The translations under genes were made by a program, and so were the position numbers. From the NCBI GenBank assembly GCA_963383645.1, contig OY726563.1:36238331-36302330 (forward strand): a stretch of 64,000 bases of DNA. The letters are read 5' to 3'. Below are positions 18,905 to 30,429 of this stretch, piece by piece (the stretch's first letter is position 1; the number at the start of each line of letters is the position of its first letter). The notes beneath the pieces were generated by a model. The model was given only the letters and a program-made list of their open reading frames with translations, was not told the DNA's origin and did no database searches. The stretch is from Muscardinus avellanarius (lineage: Eukaryota; Chordata; Mammalia; Rodentia; Gliridae).

Positions 18905-19250
18905 AAAAAAAAAAAAAACTGAAGCAGATTTGGGCAGAGATAAAAAACACAGGCCCAGTTGTTGCTTCTCACCATTAAGGCAAATATATATATTTGCAAA
19001 AACCATGTGTGAGTTACAAAATGGCTGCTTCCCTTTCAGCCCCCAAATCTCCCTAGAAGCTGCCTTGTAGCTGACCTAAATACAAAATGAGCAAGAGAAT
19101 GAATTATGGGAAATGTAGTTCAATCCAGGCAAGCTGACCTATACAAACCCACTATAAGATAATTTGTTCAGAGCAGGATCCAAACTAAAGCCACACTCAA
19201 ATGAAAATATCAACCTAGTGCGAGAATTTGTAGTTACAAAGATTAACTGC
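18905..19250. repeat. Possible ERV LTR remnant with ZNF143/THAP11-like motif
   Basis: The block at 19015-19185 has LTR-like text but no clear ends. Read on the minus strand, 19100-19125 gives 'ACTACATTTCCCATAATTC', close to the ACTACAATTCCCAGMATGC motif bound by ZNF143/THAP11. The family assignment is a guess. Confidence 0.3.
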
Positions 19251-19949
19251 AAAAGGAATTATGAGTTTAAATGGTTTAAAATCATATTGACTATCTAGGA
19301 GCTCTTCAGAACTCCTCAAATTAAAAGTATGTCATGTATAAATGCAAATTATTTTTCTCTATTAATGAGGTTGAAAATAATTTGTCTGGTACAAAGATTT
19401 TACTATTGTATATTCAAAATAATTGTAGCCAAAGCAAAACATTTAACAGAAAGCTAGATTTAATGGTAAGAAGCAAATTTGACAATTGTCCTAGGGAAGG
19501 TTATAGGTAATTGGATGGAAATATTTTTCCAGGTAATTGGATGGAAATATTTTTCCAGCAATGAGTGATAGTCGATGTTTTAAATGCACCATGGAGATGT
19601 TTATCTCAGAGGTTAAAGTAACATCAACTCATGTTAGAGAAAAAGCTTTCACTCTTTGACTGGAGAATATGCCAACCACTTGCTACATTTGTAATAAGAA
19701 TATCTTATATTTTTCTCTAAATTTCCCAGAATATTCCTGAGGCTTCATGCAGCTCATGCAGTCATCCAACAATATTGAGTCACTGGTATGTGCTAGACTT
19801 CTTTTGCGTAGTCACTAGATAGCAGAAAATAAAATGACCAAAAGAATCTGATTTCAAGAAACAAAGTTTCTAGTGAAAGGATATAGATTATGAATCAATA
19901 AACAAATGTACATATATTTCTAGTTGTCCCAAACATGTCAGGGTGCTAT
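19251..19949. other. Unassigned intergenic DNA
   Basis: Contains the 26-bp tandem duplication listed separately. Nothing else is recognised. Confidence 0.35.
19505..19556. repeat. Perfect 26-bp tandem duplication
   Basis: 19505-19530 and 19531-19556 are identical (aggtaattgg...ttttcc). With no mismatch between the copies, the duplication is recent or recently homogenised. Confidence 0.95.
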
Positions 19950-20154
19950 CCCTTTTTATTTTTATTCCTGATTCTGAGGATTGAAAAGGGGCAGTGTAAG
20001 TCTACCACTGAGCTCTTTTATTTTTTTATTTTGAAACAAAGCCTCATTAGGCTGAGGGCATTTTTCAGTTTCTGAGGTTGGCCTCAAGCCTGCAGTCCTC
20101 CTGTTTCAGTATTCCAAGTACTGGGATCACAGGTGTGCACCACTGCATTTGGCT
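19950..20154 (-). mobile_element. MEN SINE, antisense
   Basis: Complement of dID (tctaccactgagctc), the linker 'tttatttttttattttgaaacaaagc', then the B1 half ending 'tgtgcaccactgcatttggct'. Confidence 0.85.
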
Positions 20155-20159
20155 GGTAC

Positions 20160-20502
20160 TGTGCTTTTTTAGGTCAAGTATTTGACGACTGTTCATGTAA
20201 AGGGAAGCCTAGAAGCAGAGATTTGAATTGAGGGTGAGTGAGAATTTCTAGAAGAGAAATGCCAGCATTTTAGAGAAAGGAAATTAGGAACACAAAGTCC
20301 CAGACAAGTGAAGCTGTTGGCATGCTTGGCATGTTAGAGGACCAACAAAGAGGCCAGAGTGACTGAAGTAGAATGTGCGAGGAGAAGAGACTTGGGAGAT
20401 GAATTCAAGAGAGATCCAGAGCCAGAATCAGAGACCATAGTGAGGATTCTTTTTTGAGAGACAAGACAAGCCACTAGATCGTTCTGAGTCAAGTGGCATG
20501 AC
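20160..20502 (+). repeat. Ancient long repeat, second copy, part 1
   Basis: Same family as 1-758. The collinear text includes 'gttggcatgcttggcatgtta', 'gaggccagagtgactgaagtag' and 'agccactagatcgttctgagtcaagtggcatgacat'. It is interrupted by the SINE that follows. Confidence 0.4.
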
Positions 20503-20708
20503 ATTTTTTTGTTGTTGTTGTTGTTTTTGCAGTACTGGGGATTGAATCTAAAAGGGTCCTACCTCCGATCTACAACCCCAGCCTCTTTTATTTTATTTAA
20601 TTTTGAGACAGAGCCTCGCTAAATTTCACAGGCTGGCCTTGATCTTACAATCCTCCTTTCTCTGCATTCTGAGCAGCTGGGATTATAGGCATGTCCCACT
20701 GAGCCCAT
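20503..20708 (-). mobile_element. MEN SINE, antisense
   Basis: Starts with a GTT-rich tail complement (20510-20526), then 'gcagtactggggattgaatc', and ends 'gggattataggcatgtcccac'. It is inserted into the ancient repeat. Confidence 0.88.
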
Positions 20709-20945
20709 CCTGACCTTTGTCAGAAAGAACCTTTCTGTTCACTCTGTGGCAAACTAATGTCAGGGGTACAACAGAAGAAGCAGAAGGACCACTGAGGAAG
20801 CTACTGAAATAAAGAGAGCAGGTTGGTAATGATAGAAATAGGGTGAAGTTATTGGATTCTGAGAAGACTTGGAAATAGAGCTCGTGAGATTTGCTATACC
20901 ACCTAATAGATGTTATGTGGGAGTGAGACAAAAAGAGGGAGTCAA
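20709..20945 (+). repeat. Ancient long repeat, second copy, part 2
   Basis: Resumes after the SINE with 'gaggaagctactgaaataaag', 'gagcaggttggtaatgatag' and 'aaaaagagggagtcaaatc', in the order expected for the family. Confidence 0.4.
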
Positions 20946-21774
20946 ATCAATGTAATCACTATAAACAAACAAAAAGTCTTCCTATTTAACTTCTCTCTCT
21001 CTTCTTCAACAGTCATCTTTATTCTCCTTGCAGACTCTCAGCATCCTAGCACTCAGCCTCTAGGTGCCTGAAGCACTTGCTATACCTCTACCCTACAAAT
21101 GGGGTGTACAGTACGACCCTACTCTTTCTGTTCCTCTTGTAGTCCACTAACAACCCTTTGTAACCCCTTCCTGCCTGTTTCCCACTCAATGCTTGTCCTA
21201 CTGGTCCCTTCAAAGCCCTCATTTCCTGATACCAACTTTTTCATTTAGGTGCTAGGCAGAAAGTATCTGGTATAATTAATTCATATTCAGGTAGAAATGA
21301 CTAATAGCCTAGAATAAAATAGTTTTCTTCTCAAGAGAGCATTTTAAAGAGCTTTGAATTCACTCAAATGAGCCCTTTCCTTGTGGAATATTTTTAAGTA
21401 GTGATATGTTCCATGATCATCTGCAAATTACACTTCGTTGGTTGCTGTGCCCACACCCATGCAGGCTATAAGCTGACTTTACCCAAGGGCTCAGGCAGGT
21501 TTATTTTTTTAAAGGGTAGCTACAGGGAAGTGAATCATGAATGATTATTTTTAAAGACCGACTTCACAACAGCTCTGTTATCATAATTAATAAATGAAGG
21601 AAAGAGGTAGAAAATGTAAGCAGATCTGTGTCCCTGCTGTCCCAGCTAGCAGTTTTTAAATACTTTCACAGCAGCCTTCTTCTTACAGATGCCTCAGAAA
21701 GGATTTGGCACTTCACAAATGATTTCATCTGAGCTAGGATGATTTGGGGGTCTCTCTTTGTTTTATGTTATGTT
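20946..21774. other. Unassigned intergenic DNA
   Basis: Less AT-rich than average (21000-21240 is CT-rich), but there is no ORF, repeat or splice-bounded exon I can support. Confidence 0.35.
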
Positions 21775-21970
21775 GTGGTGGTGCTGGGTATTGAATCCAG
21801 GGGTGTTCTACTTCTGAGCTACACCTTCAGCCTTGTATTTTTTATTTTGAAGGAAGGTCTCATTAAGTTGTTGAAGGTCTCACTAAGTGACTGAGGTTGC
21901 CCTTGAATCTGTGATCCTGCTGTCTCAGCCTTCAAAGTACTAGGATTTAGGCCTGTGTCACATCTGGCTT
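21775..21970 (-). mobile_element. MEN SINE, antisense
   Basis: 'tggtgctgggtattgaatcc' through 'tttttattttgaaggaaggtctc' to 'tgtgtcacatctggct'. It carries a small internal duplication of 'aaggtctca' at 21854-21879. Confidence 0.85.
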
Positions 21971-22439
21971 GGGAAGTCTCTCTTCATCTTATCACTTTTT
22001 ATTATCGATAGGTACAGCTGGCATTTTAGTCTCTACTCTCTCTTTGCAGAGTAAGTTTCTTGGGAGTGGGGGTCAGGAGGGGAAAAGAGCTGAGATGCTT
22101 TTGTATCAATTTGGGTTTAGCTACCTATTTTTTGTTCTAAGAGGAAAAAAATCATTGTAAAACCCAAACAAAAAATAACCCTCAATAATTGCCATGTTAT
22201 TTTCAGTTGGGAAACTATGAACAAATAAAGCCTTCCAAATTCTATAGCTGGATTCAGATATCCACTGAGTAACTAAATATAGAGGAGTAGAGGCAGTTGA
22301 TCCACTTCAATTCTGTGATAGCAAAAAAAGTAGGAATTCTTGGAAGCACCTGCCATTTCAAATGGATTTCAGTGCATAGAAAATAAACAGGCTATACCAC
22401 TAGTTACTCATATAATATTCACTCTGCTTTTTCTTATTT
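21971..22439. other. Unassigned intergenic DNA
   Basis: No feature recognised. The 63-codon ORF at 21969-22160 has no supporting evidence. Confidence 0.35.
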
Positions 22440-22625
22440 ATTTACTATTCAGTGATACTAGGGATTGAACACAGGGGTGTTCTACCTCCTGTCTTAAAAA
22501 GACACCTCATGTCTTTTTATTTTTTATTTTGAATCAGGGTCTCACTAAATTGTTGAGGGCTTCTCTAAGTTGCGGAGGCTTGTCCTGAATCTGAAATCCT
22601 CCTGTCTCAGCCTCCCAAGTGCTTT
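22440..22625 (-). mobile_element. MEN SINE, antisense
   Basis: 'ttcagtgatactagggattg' to 'cagcctcccaagtgc'. An internal imperfect duplication is present: 'acctcctgtct' (22480) and 'acctcatgtct' (22503). The 5' end of the SINE is lost. Confidence 0.82.
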
Positions 22626-23215
22626 TTATCCTTGAAAAGAAAATCTCAACTTTATTAGAGGAGAAAATGAAACCTAGACAAAAACGTTATTTCCCAACCT
22701 ACTGTGATGCTACATTTGGACAGGTGACTAAAATCTGCTTAATGAGATAAAGTATAGTTGTTATTGGGAAGGAATTTTGGAAATGGACCAACAGAAATAC
22801 ACAGCTGTTGAATGGTTCTTTTGCATTTCCCATTTCTCCTTGCTTTCTAACCTTGAATTTAATGAAATTACTGGAGCTCCAGCAGCCACCATGGGTCATT
22901 AGGAAACCTTGAGGAGAGAAGTCACTTGCTGAAAGTGTTACAGCAGAAAGGAGAGGAATAGTGTATTACTGACAATTAAAAATCTTCCCTGCCAGTGATA
23001 TACTGAATAGCTTTAGACTTATCTGACAAAAGAGAAAAATAAACTTGTAGTTTTTTCAAGTCATTATTATTGAAAGGAACTGGTATGAGCAGCCACATAC
23101 AACTCATAACTAATAAGATGGTTTACTGTACACTGATTTACCTTTGAAAGCCAACAATCTTTTGGCAAAACACAATTAAGCTCACATTTTTATATACTAA
23201 GTATATATTTCAATC
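22626..23215. other. Unassigned DNA, possibly upstream ERVL internal sequence
   Basis: It directly precedes the ERVL pol remnant and could be decayed earlier pol or gag sequence, but no motif is recognisable. Confidence 0.3.
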
Positions 23216-23820
23216 TCATTTTTAGCCACTCCTAAGTGGCCAGTGGGCCTGTGAACAAAGTGGCCATGGTAGCAGGGATAGAGGTTTGCATGGGCTCAGC
23301 AAGCATGGCTACCATTCACCAAGGCCAACCTGATTATAATCACTGCTTCCTGTCCACTCTTCCAGCATCAAAGACCCATACCAAGTCTCTAATATGGCTT
23401 CAGTTACTGGAATGGTCAATCAGCTCCTTGGTGACAGGTTGATTTCATCATGAAAGGGGCAGAATTTTGTTCTTACTAGAATAGACATTCACTCTGTTAT
23501 AAACTTTCCTCCTCTGTACAAAAAGGTTTCTAGTGAAACTATCACCTCTTAACTCACGTATGCCTTATCGGATACCATAATCATGTTGTTGCACATGGCA
23601 CTGCACCTGATCAGGAAATCACTTCATGACAAAAGTATATCAATGGGCCCATGCTCTTGGAATTCATTCAATTTACCATGTGCCCCAACATTCCAAAGCA
23701 AATGGCTTAATACAATTGTGGAATGGCCTTTAGAAGTCACAGATATGGTACAACCAAGGTTGTTACAGCTTGCAGGACTGGGGCAAGGTTCTCTAGGAGA
23801 CTGTATATGGTCTAAATCAA
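23216..23820 (+). pseudogene. ERVL endogenous retrovirus pol remnant (integrase region), 5' part
   Basis: Text and translated fragments correspond to the pol integrase segment of ERVL-type elements: the zinc-binding-like N-terminal part at about 23235-23420, then core-domain text through 23810. The frame is broken repeatedly, and only short open stretches (23236-23442, 23583-23879) survive, so it makes no protein. The core catalytic acidic residues cannot be read in one frame. A MaLR LTR interrupts it at 23821, and the remaining part follows at 24280. Confidence 0.75.
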
Positions 23821-24279
23821 TTCTGTGGTTTGAATATGGTTTGTTACCACCAAGATACAGGTCAAGACTTGGTACCTAATGAAACAGTTTTGAGAGGTAT
23901 GGGGTCTTAAAGAGGTGTTTTGGAGAACAGATAGACCATCTTTGGAAGAGATTAATGACTGCATTGTGGGAGTATGTCATGGTTAGGTCTTGTGGGACTA
24001 GACTGGTGTCTGTGCAAGCAGGTTGTTAAAAGGAGTTTGGTTCATTCACTCACTCTTGCTTTCTCTTTCATTATATGATCTCTTTTGAATGTACTTGCTT
24101 CTTTTTTAGCTTCTCTGCCAAGTTGTAATGCAGTCAGGATAACCTCCCCAGACACCAGTGCCATGCCGCTTGAACTTTCCAGCCATCAGCGTTATGAACC
24201 AAGTAACCGTTCTTTTTTCATGATGCATTACCCAGCATCTGATGTTCTGTTATAGCAACACAAAATGGACTAAAACAAT
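23821..24279 (+). mobile_element. MaLR (MST-like) LTR nested in the ERVL pol remnant
   Basis: 'tgtggtttgaatatggtttg' at the 5' end, 'gagaggtatggggtcttaaagagg', 'ccccagacaccagtgcc' and the 3' block 'tgttctgttatagcaacacaaaatggactaaaaca'. ERVL text stops at its left edge and resumes at its right edge, showing the order of insertion. A short cAAT-type duplication may flank it. Confidence 0.8.
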
Positions 24280-24930
24280 ATGCATCCAATATATAGTGCT
24301 GTTTCTCTCCTAGCTGGTATTCATAAATACAGGAATCAAGGCAAGGAAATTGGAGTGGTACTTCTCACCACTACTTCTAATGATATATTTGCATATTTTT
24401 TTGTTTTCTATTTCTGTATCTTAAGGTTCTCATGGTCTAAGAACCTTAGTTCCAAATAGAGGACAATTTTTACAAGGGGATTCAACAGTGATATCCCTGA
24501 ACTGGCAGTTGAGACTACTGTCTAATCACTCTGAGTGTCTCATGCCACCAGATGAAGAAGCAGAGAGGGAAGTTACTGTCTGGCTAGAGTAGTTAATTCT
24601 GATTGCTAGAGAAAAACTCAGTTGTCTTTACTTCACAATGGAGGCAAAAACAGGAATGTTTGGAACAAGGGGATTATTTAAGGTACTTCTTAATAGCCCC
24701 ATTTCCTATAATTAATGTTAGTGGAAAACTTCATGCCACCTCAGGCAGGATTGCTAATGTTCTAGACCCTTCGGGAATAAAATTTTGGGTCATCCTACAA
24801 GGTAAATAAGTGAAGTGAGGTATTTGCTGAGGGTAAAGGGAATATAGGATGGGGAGTGAAAGAAAGTAGTTATAAATACCAACATATGCCCACATGAATA
24901 CTGCAGAAATGAGAACTGTGATAGTTATGA
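24280..24930 (+). pseudogene. ERVL pol remnant, 3' part
   Basis: Continues the integrase region directly from 23820 ('catccaatatatagtgctgtttctc', with 'ggaatcaaggcaaggaaattgg' after it). It then runs into the less conserved 3' end of pol with stops in all frames. It is non-coding today. The 68-codon ORF at 24603-24809 lies in it. Confidence 0.65.
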
Positions 24931-25129
24931 GTATTACTTCTTTTTTAATATTTTTACTTGAAAATTTAATTTTATACTTGAAAATTCAGTATCTTGATAA
25001 AATATCTGTCATCCATTATTATTTAAAATAACACTTGCTAGTGATTATTAACTTCATAGTATTTTTAAGTTACAAAATATAAAACAAGGGGCATGAATCA
25101 GCATATATAAGTTGTTTGGGGGGTATTTT

Positions 25130-25217
25130 AATTTTTGGTTAATTTAATGGTACTCTGGATGGAACCCAGGGCTTGTACATGATAAGTGCTCTACCTCTGA
25201 ATTATATCCCCAGCCCA
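25130..25217 (-). mobile_element. dID/ID-type SINE fragment, antisense
   Basis: 'ggtactctggatggaaccca' to 'ctctgaattatatccccagccc', the complement of the tRNA-derived half only. A B1 half is absent. Confidence 0.65.
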
Positions 25218-25254
25218 AGAGATTTATTCTTAAGAAATAATGTGATCATGCGAT

Positions 25255-25615
25255 TGTACCAGCTTGGCATCATAGTCTGTTCAGCCTGCTTTAACAAAAC
25301 ATAATAAAGAAGGTAGCTTATATATACAACCAAAATTTCTCTCTCACATATCTAGGGGTTAAAAAATAGACAATCAACTTATGCCAGATTTGTTGTCTGA
25401 TGAGGGCCTACTTCCAGGTTCATAGATGGTGCCTTTTAGCTATGTCCTTATATGGTAGAAGAAATGAAGAATTTCTCTTGGGCTTCTTTTATATAACACT
25501 AGCACCACTCATGAAAGTCCTGTGACCTAATCACTTTCTACCTGCGGGCTTAAGATTTCAGTGTATGAATTTTAGGGAGACACACACATTCAGGACATAG
25601 CAATTAGCAAGTTCA
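25255..25615 (-). mobile_element. MaLR-type LTR, antisense
   Basis: Complement text: 'gcatcatagtctgttcagcctgctttaacaaaa' at one end, 'tatgtccttatatggtagaag', 'gtcctgtgacctaatcac' and 'gacacacacattcaggacatagca' at the other. Highly diverged. Confidence 0.6.
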
Positions 25616-25724
25616 AAACCCTACTGAGTAGTCCAGCAGGCTGATGGCCCAGGGGAAAAAATTTACTTGGATCCCAAAAGGGGTAATGGGGTCAGAATTT
25701 CTTCTTGCTTAGAGAAAGTCAGTT

Positions 25725-26180
25725 GTTTGTTTTGGATCTGGAATGTTCCTCCAAAAGTCCTGTATTGAAAACTTGATCCCTAATGTGGCAATGTCCAGAA
25801 GTAGGAACTCATCAGTAAATTGATAGCTGATTAGACTACTGAGAGGTTGTAGAAACTATAAGTAGGTGGAGCATACTTGGAGGAAGTAGGCCATGGGGAC
25901 ATGCCACTGAGTATTGTATCATGTTATTCCACCCCCTGCTCCACACACACTTCTTGGCTGCCATGAGCTGACTGTCCTGAACTAACAAGTGTAGCAGTAC
26001 TTTCTCCTGCCACACTCTTCAGCATGATATTTTCTCGAACCTCATGCCTAAAGTAACGAAGCCCACCAACCATGGACTGAAATCTCTGACACTCTAAGTC
26101 AAAATAAATCTATCCTCCTTTAAGTTGTTACTGTCTAGTATTTTAGTTATAGTGATGAAAAATTGACTTAACACATCAGT
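25725..26180 (+). mobile_element. MaLR-like LTR, sense
   Basis: 'ttttggatctggaatgttcctcc', 'tggaggaagtaggccatggggacatgcc', 'ctgccacactcttcagcatgatattttctcg', 'accatggactgaaatctctg', then 'aaaataaatctatcctcctttaagttgtt' (polyadenylation-type signal). Same group as 57757-58142. Confidence 0.7.
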
Positions 26181-26184
26181 CTCT

Positions 26185-26375
26185 GTTCTAATAAGTTCCT
26201 CAACTGATTGGATTACGTCTACCCATATTGTGAATGGTAATCATTTTTGCTTAAAGTCCACCAATTCAAATGTTAATCTCTTCCAAAAATACCTATATCC
26301 AAAAATACCATTGCACCTTTACATCACAAAACACCATGGCCCAGCCATATTGACACAAAACAAGCATTACACAAG
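26185..26375 (-). mobile_element. MaLR/ERVL-type LTR remnant, antisense
   Basis: 'tacccatattgtgaatggtaatc', 'aaagtccaccaattcaaatgttaatctc' and 'ccagccatattgacacaaaac' match the complement of a common LTR 5' part. It is truncated at about 26375. Confidence 0.5.
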
Positions 26376-26990
26376 TTCCCAGGATTCTTCCCAGAAAAGA
26401 AGTTCTTCCTGGGAAAGAAAGTCCTGTCCTGACATACAAACAGCATGTTCCTAGTGTGAATGACATGGCTATGAGGAGGGTCATTGAAACCAATCTAAAT
26501 CCTATAAAGGACTGTTTGAGCTGGCACATACATGCAGCCACTGAGAAGAAATCATTTGGCGCTCAATTAACTTTTCTGCCATGAGGCTTTCTCTCCTTAG
26601 CTCACTTCCCACTACTTATAGGGAATTTAATTCAACCTATAACAAAAGATAGCTACAATAAACAAGGACAGTTTCATGTTCTCATTTTCTGGAGATAGAT
26701 GGTTCTGGATACAGAATGCAACTCAAAGTTGAGTATTAGACAAACCTGTAGTTCCCTCAGTAAAGCCAAGGCTATTTAAAAAAACAGAGACATTTTGGAA
26801 AACCACTGGACTTTTAAAATAAAATCTGGAAAATATAAATATCTAGAAATACTTGTATAATAAATACTATATTTAATACATAATATGGAATATCTGGAAT
26901 ATCTGGAAAATCTGGAAAAAATAAATGGGGTATTTTGATGTAGGATACAAGAAATAAATAGATAAAAAGAAGTCAGACAGGAACATAAAG
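26376..26990. other. Unassigned intergenic DNA
   Basis: No gene. Around 26885-26925 the word 'tatctggaa' is repeated four times (a short local slippage array). Confidence 0.35.
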
Positions 26991-27595
26991 GGAAAGTAAA
27001 ATATAATTTTAATATAAGAACCTAATACTAAAGTGCCTCAAAATTTACACCTCAAACCAGTTTTCTTTCAGATACCTGTCTCTCCCAATTTTTGGGGAGA
27101 TCTGTAGATCCTAGAGTTCACTGATAAAGACTATGATTGCCCTATTCACTGTTAATAAGACAGATACACTACCTTTAGAAACCCATAATTTTAGGATACT
27201 TTCCAGTTAATCAAATAATGAAGACCTCAAACAGCCTGAGGACGCTAAGAATGACTAGAACACCCTAAACTGGCTCGGGAACTATGAGACCGAGATCATC
27301 TTCACATACTTCCTCTTACCTATCCACCACGAAAGTCCCCTATAAAAAAGAGCTCTTTAGTCCCCCAAAATGTTTTTCTCTCTCTTGAGATGGTCTCCAT
27401 TCTCCCTTAAATGTGAATTTCCTACTTCCCTAAATAAGCCTCTGTCTATTTCTCTCACTGGCATATGCTGAAATTATTTTCTGTCACGTTAGCCAAGGAC
27501 CCTACCAATCCTGAGTTCCTGAATTGAGAAACGGACTCATCACCTCAACATCTTATCTTGGCAATTCAAAATAAGTCTAACCATGTTAAACAGTA
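26991..27595 (+). mobile_element. ERV LTR with TATA-like box and polyadenylation-type signal
   Basis: The LTR-like layout has 'cctataaaaaagag' (27340) as TATA, then 'tctccattctcccttaaatg' and 'ctaaataagcctctgtc'. The last two blocks are nearly repeated at 51480-51540, showing that this is one family. The ends are uncertain. Confidence 0.55.
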
Positions 27596-27616
27596 CTGTA
27601 TCAAGAATAGTTAATA

Positions 27617-27782
27617 GCTGCTAGGCATGGTGGTACATGTTTGTAATTCTACAACTTTGGATATTGAGACAGGGGAGTCACAGACTCAGCACCTTAGCAA
27701 GGCCCAAAGCAACTTAATGAGTTCAAAGTTAGAACTCAAACTTTAGTAGCTCAAAGTTAGAACAATCGTGAGTTCAATCCCT

Positions 27783-27825
<43 letters not shown>
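27617..27825 (+). mobile_element. MEN SINE with (CA)n tail
   Basis: 'aggcatggtggtacatgtttgtaatt'. The dID half is disturbed by an internal duplication of 'ctcaaagttagaac' (27721-27770). The tail has become a CA microsatellite of about 19 units (27787-27825). Confidence 0.75.
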
Positions 27826-27829
<4 letters not shown>

Positions 27830-27959
27830 ATTTAACAGATAAAATATGTTTGTTTATATCCTCAATAATATTTGTTGGAATTCTGTGCCAATAGAAAGAA
27901 TATCATATAAACACTAGATTAAATATATTCAGGTAAAAACTAGAATTAATAAATTATTT

Positions 27960-28107
27960 ATTTATTTTTGCAGTACTGGGGATTGAATTCAAGGATGCTC
28001 TACCACTGAGCTATAGCCCCAGAAGGTTTTATTTTTTTTATTTTAAGACTTGGTCCCATTAAGTTGTTCAGGCTGACCTTGAGCCTCCTGAGTAGCTGGG
28101 ATTACCA
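27960..28107 (-). mobile_element. MEN SINE, antisense, 5'-truncated
   Basis: 'gcagtactggggattgaattc', 'ccactgagctatagcccc', then a shortened B1 half ending 'gagtagctgggattacc'. Confidence 0.82.
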
Positions 28108-29410
28108 AAATTGAACAATAGAGGCTATAAAAAGCAGATAAATAAATGTAAAACAAAACATCATTTCCTTCATAATAATTAAGAATAGAATAAATAAAAA
28201 GATAAAGAAATCAAATTTATGAATAAAATTAATAAAGTTACAAGTATATGTGTTTTTCCATACTTTCCACAAAATAAGATGATGAAAATTAAACATAGTT
28301 GAAATTTCAGGCAAATATCCTGTTCTCCCACTTCAGATTCACTGGGCACCTCTCCCCCTTGCTCTTCGGTATCAGGAGCTGACCAGAATGGATGATTTCA
28401 AGGGGCTCACTAGAATGTTCCTTCTGTGAAAGACACCCACAGAAATTGTAAAAAAATGAAAGGAGAGCAAAGCCAGCGTATCTATTCCTATAGCTAGCTC
28501 CAGTTAACAGTGTTCTTGTTCCTCTACTGAATTGCACAGGTCCTATATAGGTAGCCTTATCTTAAGTTCTATGAGGTAGCTGTATCCCAAAGCTAATTTG
28601 GGGTTCTGAAACCACTCTTTCTATCTACCCTTTCAGACCCAGAGGTGGTAATGGATCCCCAGCTTCAATCACATACTATATAATGACATTTTAGTCAAGA
28701 GATTATATATACAATGGTGGGCTCATAAAGTATTATCACTTAGTGACATCATAACATCACAGTTTATGTAAGTATTCTCCAGGATGCTAATATAATGACA
28801 AAATCACTCTAGTAATATGTTGCTAAGAATATACTGTTATTGTCAGTTGATCCAGGACTATTTCACATTAGGTGCCTCAGTATCCCTTTATTTTCCTTCA
28901 ACCTTTCAAAGCATTGTAATTCATTAAACTCCACTCAAATATTCTATTTGAGAATTTCATCATCTTTATGCTACTGAAATCATGACTGATGTAAACAATA
29001 ATTAAAAACCAATAGAAGGAACAAAGGAAACACTTGAGGCTTTAGATCAGAATAGCCCACCTAGTAGGAGGACATAAAGAAATTCTCACTTCACAATGAA
29101 AAAAAATTCCTAGGATATAACAAAGGTTTAAAAAGGAAGATTAAAAAATCATTCAGGCAAAGAGGAATTATGCAACCTAAAGTAAAATAATTATGACAGG
29201 TCAGGCTGACAACATATCTTTCTTTTGTTATGATAATTATCAGTAGATACTGAAATATCAACAAAATTGTGAAAGCCTAGCTAAGCCATCCTTCCTGGAA
29301 CAGAAAACCACTCACATACATGAAAGAGCTTAGAATGTATTTCATCCATAAGAAGCCCTAATAATGTTTTCAGGAAAATGATATACTCCAAAAAACTGTA
29401 ACAAGAAAAC
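28108..29410. other. Unassigned intergenic DNA
   Basis: 28110-28310 is strongly AT-rich. The rest has no recognised repeat or ORF worth a call. Confidence 0.35.
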
Positions 29411-29415
29411 AAAAA

Positions 29416-29731
29416 CAAGCCAGGCATGGTGGTGAACACTTGACTCCTAATACATGAGAGACTGAGACAGGAAGATTGCAGGTTCAAGGCCAGAGGGCCA
29501 GTGTGCAGTAAATTAGCAAGATATGGTTTCAAAATTAAAAATAATAAAGCTGCTTGGCGTGGTGGTGTATGCTTGTAATCCCCTCACTTGGGAGGTGGAG
29601 ACAGGAGGATCACGCAGGTTCAAAGCCAGCTACCCTGGCTTTAGAGACCCTGTTTCCAAATAAAAGTATAAAATTGGTCTGGAAGTGTAGACCAGAGGTA
29701 GAAGGGTTTCCAGGAATCCCAGTACCACAAA

Positions 29732-29770
<39 letters not shown>

Positions 29771-29845
29771 ACAAACAAACAAATAAGCTGAGGCTATAGC
29801 TCAGAGTTGAAAGTTTCCTTAATTCAATCCCTAGTATCAAAACAA
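29416..29845 (+). mobile_element. SINE-in-SINE: MEN interrupted by a young-subtype MEN
   Basis: Outer left monomer 29416-29549; inner element 29550-29730 (variant right half 'ggtctggaagtgtagaccag...tttccaggaatccc') with an AAAT-rich tail to about 29785; outer dID half resumes at 29786 'gctgaggctatagctcagag' and ends 'ccctagtatcaaaac'. The word 'aataa(a)gctg' flanks the inner copy as a target duplication. Confidence 0.88.
29729..29782. repeat. (AAAT)n(AAAC)n microsatellite
   Basis: Poly(A)-tail-derived tetranucleotide run of the inner SINE. Confidence 0.9.
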
Positions 29846-30425
29846 TAACTAAAACCAAAAATGGACATGAATCATAAATACCTCTAATAGGGAAAATTGT
29901 GATTTCAGAGTAACTATTGTTACTACTGAGATCAGTAATATTCCTCTTTAATGTCAAAATTGCTAACTGATTAATAAATATCAAACAATTTTTGAAAGAC
30001 ATGATAAAGTAATCAATATAGTTTTCTTATTCAAGATTATTTAAAAAAAACTGTAAGATAAGGGGAAAGGGGTGAAAATAAAATGTACTTTTACTTCTTT
30101 ATTTTTTCCATTTAAAGAAAAATTAGATCCCACTAATATTCAGTTGTTTCAATGTAAAATGCTTTAATGTATAAATAATTATCAAAAAATTAAAATAAAA
30201 TTTTAAATTATAAATAAAAATAGCATGATAAAATACAAAATCTGAAAGAATATGCAATAAATATTAATAATGTTTTCTTTTGAATTGTAAGGTCTTAGAC
30301 ACTTTATCATTTCTTGCTTATCTATATTTTCTGTAATGCACTGTAATATGATGAAACACATATTTGTTCTTTATCTCAATTTCCTGACATATAACTTCTA
30401 AAATTCTTGGAATCTTTAGAATGAT
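29846..30425. other. Unassigned AT-rich DNA
   Basis: Very AT-rich (30100-30270). No feature. Confidence 0.35.
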
Positions 30426-30429
30426 AAGT

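Noticed and set aside
29610..30002. 130-codon minus-strand ORF
   Set aside because: Read through a SINE and its AAAT tail (repeating FIYLFIYL-type text).
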